A stretch of 58,824 bases of DNA from Bacilli bacterium (GTDB lineage: Bacteria > Bacillota_I > Bacilli_A > RF39 > UBA660). Position numbers and translations under genes: made by a program. The notes under the pieces were generated by a model. That model was not told where the DNA came from and made no database searches. It saw only the letters and a list, made by a program, of their open reading frames with translations. Shown here piece after piece: positions 53,601-58,824 of the stretch. The stretch lies in NCBI GenBank assembly GCA_017511945.1, contig JAFWHR010000003.1, positions 1 to 58,824 of the forward strand. Reading direction: 5' to 3'. Position 1 is the stretch's first letter. Each line of letters opens with the position of its first letter.

Positions 53601-54470
53601 ATGATTAGTGCAAGTTTAATTAAGGAACTTAGAGAAAAGACTGGAGCTGGAATGCTTGATTGTAAGAAGGCTTTAGAAGAAAATGATGGGGATTTGAATA
53701 AGGCTACTGATTGGCTTAGAGAAAAGGGTATTTCTAAAGCTATGAAAAAAGCTGATAGAGTGGCAGCTGAAGGTGTTTCAGCTATATTAACTGAAGGCAA
53801 TGAAGCTGTTATCATTGAGATGAATAGTGAGACAGATTTTGTCGCTAAAAATGATAAGTTTTTAGATTTGGTCGATACTATTTTAAAGACTTTAATTAAA
53901 ACTGATGTTAAATCTTTAGATGAAGCTTTAGAAGTTTCTACTGATAAAGGAACTATTAATGATTTAATAGTATCTAATACAGCAACTATTGGTGAGAAGT
54001 TAAGCCTAAGAAGGTTTGCTAGAGTAACTAAGAGTGATTCTGATTCATTTGGTCAGTACATACATATGGGTGGAAAAATTGGTGTGTTAATTGTAACTGA
54101 AGGTACTAATGAGGAGTGTGCTAGAGAAATAGCTATGCATGCAGCAGCAATGAGACCTAAATATGTAAGAATTTCTGACGTTCCAAAAGATGAAGAAGAA
54201 AGAGAGAGAAAAGTTTTAACTGAGCAGGCTATGAATGAGGGTAAACCTGAAGAAATAGCTAAAAAGATGGTTGAAGGAAGAATTAAGAAATTTTATAAAG
54301 AAATATGTTTGGAAGAGCAACCTTTTGTCAAAGATGGAGATATAACTGTAAAGGCTTTTGCTTCAAATAATGGTGGAAGTATTAAGGAAATGTACAGATT
54401 CGAAGTTGGAGAGGGAATCGAGAAAAAAGAAGAAAATTTTGCTGAAGAAGTTGCTAAACAGATGAAATAA
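53601..54470 (+). CDS. tsf: elongation factor Ts
   Basis: EF-Ts releases GDP from EF-Tu. The 289-residue product starts ISASLIKELREKTGAGMLDC (the standard N-terminal module with the TGAGMMDCK-type motif). It has MNSETDFVAKNDKF, the EF-Tu-contacting TDFV motif, and ends with the coiled-coil and C-terminal region QPFVKDGDITVKAF. AAAAGGAGG precedes the ATG. It stands behind rpsB as in most bacteria. Confidence 0.97.
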   Translation: MISASLIKELREKTGAGMLDCKKALEENDGDLNKATDWLREKGISKAMKKADRVAAEGVSAILTEGNEAVIIEMNSETDFVAKNDKFLDLVDTILKTLIKTDVKSLDEALEVSTDKGTINDLIVSNTATIGEKLSLRRFARVTKSDSDSFGQYIHMGGKIGVLIVTEGTNEECAREIAMHAAAMRPKYVRISDVPKDEEERERKVLTEQAMNEGKPEEIAKKMVEGRIKKFYKEICLEEQPFVKDGDITVKAFASNNGGSIKEMYRFEVGEGIEKKEENFAEEVAKQMK

Positions 54471-54496
54471 AGTATCTATCAAAGATGCTTTTTTTC
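54471..54496 (+). terminator. terminator after tsf
   Basis: AGTATCT (54471-54477) pairs with AGATGCT (54483-54489, one G-T pair), followed by about seven T residues. Confidence 0.85.
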
Positions 54497-54510
54497 ATAT
54501 ATTATTTTGG

Positions 54511-55071
54511 GTGATTATTATTGATATTTTAATTGTCGACAGTTTACTTAAAAAAATGTATGTGTTTTCTAAAGGTGAGATTGTAAAGTGTTTTGACGTA
54601 ATAATTGGTAAAGAAGGAGTATGTGAATACTATTTGAAAAAAGAAGGTGATATGAAAACTCCACTTGGTCTATATAACTTAGGTGTATGTTTTGGGAAGA
54701 AGTCTATATCTAATAGTTATCCATTTGTTTTAATTGATGAAAATACTTATTTTGTAGATGATGTAAATAGTAAGTATTATAACTGTTTTGTTCAGATTGA
54801 TAAAAAGGTAGAGACATATGGCAAATCTTATATACATTTTACTGATAAAAAAGAGTTTAATTCAGCTGAGCACATGATAGATTATGATGAATATGAGTGT
54901 GGGATATTTGTAGAATATAATGTTAATCCTACTATAAAGTCAAAAGGCTCTGCAATATTTATACATATTAAAGGCAATAGTTATACTTTAGGATGTATTG
55001 GAGTATCTAAATGTGATATGGAATATTTGATCGATAACATTTCTTTAAAAACTAAAATATTAATAATTTAA
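54511..55071 (+). CDS. L,D-transpeptidase (YkuD-like catalytic domain)
   Basis: The 186-residue protein has YkuD features: KMYVFSKGEIVKCFDVIIGK near the start, GDMKTPLGLYNLG (the TPxG box) and FIHIKGNSYTLGCIGVSKCD with the catalytic Cys and preceding His. These enzymes make 3-3 peptidoglycan cross-links or attach proteins. There is no clear signal peptide, which is unusual for an envelope enzyme. The start is uncertain: GTG 54511 overlaps the only ribosome-like sequence (GGGTGATT), and the in-frame codons at the normal distance are ATT. Confidence 0.82.
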   Translation: MIIIDILIVDSLLKKMYVFSKGEIVKCFDVIIGKEGVCEYYLKKEGDMKTPLGLYNLGVCFGKKSISNSYPFVLIDENTYFVDDVNSKYYNCFVQIDKKVETYGKSYIHFTDKKEFNSAEHMIDYDEYECGIFVEYNVNPTIKSKGSAIFIHIKGNSYTLGCIGVSKCDMEYLIDNISLKTKILII

Positions 55072-55119
55072 GAGGTTTAAAATAATTATTTATTCATATA
55101 TTATTAATAGGTGATTGAT

Positions 55120-55569
55120 TTGAAATGGAAAAGACTTATAATTAGTATAATCATACCAATTGTAATTGGATTTTTAGGAAGTTTAATCGGTAATGTTCAA
55201 AATGGATTTGACGGAATTTCCAAACCTTCTTTTACTCCTCCTATGATAGTATTTCCAATTGTTTGGATTGTACTATACGTTTTGATGGGAATATCTAGTT
55301 ATCTTGTGTATGAGAATGGAGATGATGAAGGAGCATTATTAATTTATGGCATTCAGTTAATAATTAACTCTCTTTGGACATTTTTCTTCTTTAATTTAAA
55401 ATGGTTTTTATTTTCGTTCATTTTAGTTTTAGTGATACTAGGTTTAGTAATAGTCATGACTATTAAGTTTTATAAAGTAAATAAAATAGCTGGATATCTT
55501 CAAATACCTTATATTATATGGCTTATATTTGCAGCTATTTTGAGTCTAAATGTGTATTTTTTAAATTAG
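55120..55569 (+). CDS. tspO: TspO/MBR-family membrane protein
   Basis: The 149-residue protein has five membrane segments and the family motifs SKPSFTPPMIVFPIVWIVLY, GISSYLVYE, and NSLWTFFFFNL. TspO binds porphyrins and related ligands; its function in this lineage is unknown. The TTG start follows AGGTGATT; GTG 55111 lies inside that site. A terminator follows. Confidence 0.94.
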   Translation: MKWKRLIISIIIPIVIGFLGSLIGNVQNGFDGISKPSFTPPMIVFPIVWIVLYVLMGISSYLVYENGDDEGALLIYGIQLIINSLWTFFFFNLKWFLFSFILVLVILGLVIVMTIKFYKVNKIAGYLQIPYIIWLIFAAILSLNVYFLN

Positions 55570-55572
55570 AAG

Positions 55573-55597
55573 TTACATCATTTATGGTGTAATTTTT
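55573..55597 (+). terminator. terminator after tspO
   Basis: TTACATCA (55573-55580) pairs with TGGTGTAA (55585-55592, one G-T pair) around TTTA, followed by TTTTT. Confidence 0.88.
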
Positions 55598-55697
55598 AAA
55601 TGTGTTAAAAAGTGTTAAGTAGTTAAAAGAATTTTTATTAAAATGTTTAAAAATGTGTTATAGTATTATTGATAAGAGTATTTAGGAGATGATGAAG

Positions 55698-57866
55698 ATG
55701 GACAATAGGATGATTGAGGCGAAGTATTATTCAGCTAATAGAGCGTACGATGAGATTTTTTACTATAGTGATATGTTAAAAAAGGTAGATGGTTTTGAAG
55801 AAAAAGATGGTTATTCTACTGATTTAAAAGAGATAAAAGAAGATTTAAAAAGAGATATGAAAGTTTTGTATGATTATAATCATGAGCTTTTAGATGCTTA
55901 TGTTAATCAAAAACCATTTTTCTATTATCTACATGATGAAGATGAGTATGCAAATCCTGAAGATGATAATTATGATGAATGTTATTTTGATCTTTCTGAT
56001 CAACTTTATGAAGCAATAAACGAATCTAGAGATCTACTTGATAATTATTTTAAAGATGATGTAAAAAAAGATAATTTAGAAGATGAAGTTTCTAACATTG
56101 TAAACAGTATTCATGATAATTCATTAGAAGTTTCTGATGATGATGTGGATAACGTCATGAGTGAGGTTAATAACAGTTCAGAAGAACTTGACTCAAAAAT
56201 TGAAGAAATAAGAGAGTTATATTCAAATATAGGTAAAATACTTGATAATTCTTCTCTATCTGAGATAGATAAATCTATAAAATATATAAATGATGTTTGT
56301 GAAAAAATTAATTCTTTTAAAGATGAACTTGATAATAATTATTCTAAATTAAAAGCACTTATTACCGTTTCAAATGGTGATGATATTTCTAATTTGTCGG
56401 TTAATGTCATTTATTCTAATGACTCTTCATATTCTTTAGAGTATGAAACTCAAAAAAGAAATTATGATTATGTATTAAATTATTATAAAGAATATAGAGA
56501 AAAATTAGAAAATAAAAGAAAATATCTTCTTGAAAAAGAAAATAATGAGGTGTCAAAAGATGATTCATCTAAGGATAATGCACTTACAAAACATGATTTA
56601 ACTGTTCAGAATGTTATTAACGCATGTTTAAGTAAGGAATCTTTAACTAAATTATTTGAAGAAAATGGTGTATCTAATGTATGGATTTTTATTAGAGAAT
56701 CTTTGGATAAAAATGAGTTGAAAATGACAGACTTTGTTAATTTATCTAACAGTTTTGATAAGTATTTTGATGCTGATGAGATAGTTAATCTCGGTTTATA
56801 TGATGATGAGTATAAAAAGACTATTTCAAAGTATCCTCTTCCAGAACCTGATGTTAAGAGAGTTTTTAGAACTGCTAAATATGGGATTAAAGGGCCTTTA
56901 GAGGGTATTGTAAAACTATTTGGTGGATATGAAAACTTTTGGTATAGTGTTAAAAATGATTTGGAAGATGGGGCTATATCTAAAGAAAGTGTTGCTTCTT
57001 TTGTAGAAGATTTAAAAGTTATATATAGTGAAGAAGAGTTAAAGAATATTCTTAAAGGTGGATATAACGATATATTTAATGAAGTAAAAACTGAAATTAT
57101 TAATGAAGATCCTAAGAAAGATGATGGAGTTCAATTTGACGTTTTACAAGAAGACCCTATGAAGGATAAAAAAGATGCTAAAAAGAAAAAGGGATTTTTT
57201 GAGAAACTTAAAGATTCTATAACAAATACTTTTGGTGGGGAAAAACCTAACGGAAGGGTGATAAAAAGAATTAAACTTAAATCTGACCAAATTAAGAAAA
57301 TTAAGGATAGTATAAGTAAAAAGGATATATTTACAGTTGCTCTTACAAGTTTAGGTATGATTACTGCTGGAGGTTTAGTTCATGCGGCTAATGTAAGTAG
57401 CATGAGTTCTAATTTGAACAATGATGAAAATGTATCTAAAATGCTTGATGATTTAAAAGATGATAAAGTTAAACCAGAAATAAGCATTAATAACGATGAG
57501 TCAATAGATGTATCTAATAAAAATGATGAGGAGATTAAGCCAGAAATTACTGATAAAATAGATGGGGTTAATAGTAAAAAAGTATATATATCTTCTTCAG
57601 ATGCCGTTAATGGAGAGAATGCGATAGAGCCTTCTGATGATTTTGTCTATTATAAAGTTGCCGCATTTGATACAGAAACTGGTGAGTGGATACTTCTTAC
57701 TGAAGATCAGTTAAATGATGAAAACTACATGAGAAAAGAAAATGAAAAACATGGTGGAAGACTTGCTATGCTGTTAGGTGATGATTATGGGAATGTTAAA
57801 GATAATATTGAGAATGCAGATGGATGGGTTCCCGCACCTAAGGATGAAGGGGGTAGAAGTAGATGA
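55698..57866 (+). CDS. large acidic coiled-coil protein with one membrane-like segment, unknown
   Basis: The 722-residue protein starts MDNRMIEAKYYSANRAYDEI. It is Asp/Glu/Lys/Asn-rich, with long helical or coiled-coil stretches up to about residue 300. A region of mixed structure around KYGIKGPLEGIVKLFGGYEN follows, then a basic stretch and one hydrophobic segment (FTVALTSLGMITAGGLVHAA) near residue 555. The tail is acidic. No family is recognised. ATG 55698 was chosen 9 bases from AGGAG; two upstream ATGs are too close. It is coupled to the next gene (ATGA). Confidence 0.68.
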   Translation: MDNRMIEAKYYSANRAYDEIFYYSDMLKKVDGFEEKDGYSTDLKEIKEDLKRDMKVLYDYNHELLDAYVNQKPFFYYLHDEDEYANPEDDNYDECYFDLSDQLYEAINESRDLLDNYFKDDVKKDNLEDEVSNIVNSIHDNSLEVSDDDVDNVMSEVNNSSEELDSKIEEIRELYSNIGKILDNSSLSEIDKSIKYINDVCEKINSFKDELDNNYSKLKALITVSNGDDISNLSVNVIYSNDSSYSLEYETQKRNYDYVLNYYKEYREKLENKRKYLLEKENNEVSKDDSSKDNALTKHDLTVQNVINACLSKESLTKLFEENGVSNVWIFIRESLDKNELKMTDFVNLSNSFDKYFDADEIVNLGLYDDEYKKTISKYPLPEPDVKRVFRTAKYGIKGPLEGIVKLFGGYENFWYSVKNDLEDGAISKESVASFVEDLKVIYSEEELKNILKGGYNDIFNEVKTEIINEDPKKDDGVQFDVLQEDPMKDKKDAKKKKGFFEKLKDSITNTFGGEKPNGRVIKRIKLKSDQIKKIKDSISKKDIFTVALTSLGMITAGGLVHAANVSSMSSNLNNDENVSKMLDDLKDDKVKPEISINNDESIDVSNKNDEEIKPEITDKIDGVNSKKVYISSSDAVNGENAIEPSDDFVYYKVAAFDTETGEWILLTEDQLNDENYMRKENEKHGGRLAMLLGDDYGNVKDNIENADGWVPAPKDEGGRSR

Positions 57867-58150
57867 GTGGACTTAATAATATAGTTAGTTTTGATGAGAA
57901 TGATAGATGGTTTGTTTTATATACTGGTATGGTAGATAAAAATGATTACAGTTATCTAGTTAAACTAGATGGTGAAGATCCAACTGATGAGTATAAACTT
58001 TTTAAAAGTGAGTATTCTTTAGGTGATGAATATATGGATGAAGTGTTAGATAACGATGAGAAAAAGAAAGTACTTTCATCTTTAATACCTGAGATAAAGG
58101 AGTATATCGATAATCCTGATAAAATTAAAGAATTAGTAGAAACGTCTTAA
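57863..58150 (+). CDS. small acidic protein coupled to the large coiled-coil protein
   Basis: The 95-residue protein starts MSGLNNIVSFDENDRWFVLY, with a beta-type first half and an acidic helical second half. Its ATG overlaps the upstream stop (ATGA), so the two products are probably made together and may interact. It is not recognised. Confidence 0.7.
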   Translation: MSGLNNIVSFDENDRWFVLYTGMVDKNDYSYLVKLDGEDPTDEYKLFKSEYSLGDEYMDEVLDNDEKKKVLSSLIPEIKEYIDNPDKIKELVETS

Positions 58151-58166
58151 TAAAGGCGTTTCTTTA
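58139..58166 (+). terminator. terminator over the stop of the small acidic gene
   Basis: GAAACGTCTT (58139-58148) pairs with AAGGCGTTTC (58153-58162, one G-T pair), followed by TTT. Confidence 0.85.
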
Positions 58167-58229
58167 TGTTTTAGATGGGAAAATGACTTTTTTGAAATTT
58201 CAATTTTTTTAAAACTTTTTTCTTAAATA

Positions 58230-58270
58230 AAAAGGAAATAGGACCTTCTACACCGAATGTTATATATAGA
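58230..58270 (+). promoter_or_regulatory. second copy of the conserved promoter-like element
   Basis: AAAAGGAAAT (58230-58239), 14 bases, CGAATGTTATATATAGA (58254-58270). It is identical in both blocks and spacing to 46841-46881 and lies 38 bases before the start of the terminal gene. Confidence 0.6.
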
Positions 58271-58308
58271 AGGGAAAATATTGTTTTCTAAAAAAAGGAG
58301 GTTTTAAA

Positions 58309-58824
58309 ATGTTAAATGAGAAAATGTATACTAAGTATTTAAAAATGGATGAGTACTTAGAAAAAGAAGGTAAAATAATGTATCCACTGATATATGATAA
58401 AGTTGCTTGTTCTTTCTTTAAGAAGTGCCCTAAATATTTGAGAAAGTTTTTAAATAAAGAAGTAGGAAAATATTTTGAAATTGACTTTGAAGATGAGGGT
58501 AATAAATTATTCTTTAGTGATACTAAAATACCTGTAAGAAATAAATATTTCCATCAGAATAAATTAGATTTCGTATTATATGTTAAAACTGAGAACTGCA
58601 TTTTAAATATCGAGTTTAATACTGAAGAGTATTCATATGTAAGTGCGAGAAACTATTACTATGGACTAAATCTTATTGTCTCTACATTTAGAGAGAGTGA
58701 TAAATATAGTGATATTAAAAACAGAAAGGTCATTCAATTAAATATAAATGGAAATAAAAAAGATAATAAACAGCCAGAAATAGTAGAAGATGTTTTTAAT
58801 TTAAATATTTTGCCAAAAAAACTT
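58309..58824 (+). CDS. PD-(D/E)XK-nuclease-like (Rpn/transposase-associated) protein, partial
   Basis: The frame is open for 172 codons to the window end; the C-terminus is missing. LDFVLYVKTENCILNIEFNT has the D-x(n)-E-x-N pattern of PD-(D/E)XK-type Rpn/DUF4143-like nucleases annotated as putative transposases or recombination-promoting nucleases, followed by VSARNYYYGLNLIVSTFRES. AAAAAAGGAGG precedes the ATG. The family call rests on one motif. It follows the conserved promoter-like element shared with the bacteriocin operon. Confidence 0.6.
   Translation, partial: MLNEKMYTKYLKMDEYLEKEGKIMYPLIYDKVACSFFKKCPKYLRKFLNKEVGKYFEIDFEDEGNKLFFSDTKIPVRNKYFHQNKLDFVLYVKTENCILNIEFNTEEYSYVSARNYYYGLNLIVSTFRESDKYSDIKNRKVIQLNINGNKKDNKQPEIVEDVFNLNILPKKL

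Noticed and set aside
1..58824. Use of the Mycoplasma code (TGA as Trp)
   Set aside because: TGA ends several clear genes (14071, 19634, 45020, 48904) and conserved tryptophans are TGG.

Overview
The window is AT-rich, densely coded DNA from a low-GC Bacillota. I infer a non-model member of the Bacilli / Erysipelotrichia-Mollicutes side rather than a Bacillus. Supporting signs are strong AGGAGG-type ribosome sites, frequent TTG/GTG starts, a T-box upstream of argS, a LysM-amidase, an LtaS-type lipoteichoic acid synthase, SipW/TasA-like surface proteins, and Bacillus-type gene order (ylbD-ylbE-rsmD; rpsU followed by yqeY; rpsB-tsf). TGA is used as a stop (for example at 14071, 19634 and 45020), so this is not the Mycoplasma code. 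Many genes show a longer open frame whose first codon lies inside the ribosome site; in those cases I chose the next in-frame start 5-10 bases downstream of it.

Layout. 0-10.6 kb: miaA, a tail-anchored unknown, a YqeG phosphatase, a Y-family DNA polymerase, a polytopic membrane protein, a Fic protein, Tex, and UppP. 10.6-12.5 kb: T-box and argS. 12.6-17.3 kb: a surface-fibre locus with three TasA/CalY-like secreted proteins, each with its own promoter and terminator, a SipW-type signal peptidase fused to a polytopic domain, and a DUF5305-like membrane protein. 17.3-23.2 kb: clpP, a TGS/uridine-kinase protein, gap, two unknowns and trpS. 23.3-31.7 kb is an accessory, partly decayed stretch: pseudogene remnants, a GGDEF protein, a protein with fifteen 21-residue repeats, small unknown genes between a truncated and an intact copy of an amidase 5' end, then a four-LysM amidase and a PdaA-like deacetylase.

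31.8-35.2 kb: a phosphohexomutase, an odd tRNA-Thr(GGU), and a two-gene cassette encoding an ASCH-domain protein and a stand-alone class I aminoacyl-tRNA-synthetase-like catalytic protein. 35.5-46.8 kb: an FAD/Rieske oxidoreductase, a U32 peptidase, a pseudopilin / small membrane protein / substrate-binding-GGDEF group, BrkB, LtaS and its neighbour, ylbD, ylbE and rsmD. 46.8-49.2 kb: a compact bacteriocin locus with a C39-peptidase ABC exporter translationally coupled to two double-glycine-leader peptides, too short for routine gene calling. 49.3-58.8 kb: rpsU, yqeY, rpsB (with a SAP/Rho-N-like tail), tsf, an L,D-transpeptidase, TspO, unknowns, and a PD-(D/E)XK-like gene that runs off the window.

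The best candidates for undescribed biology are the two-peptide bacteriocin locus, a promoter-like element shared exactly between that locus and the terminal nuclease-like gene, the tRNA/ASCH/synthetase-like cassette, and the TasA/SipW-fusion/DUF5305 locus.
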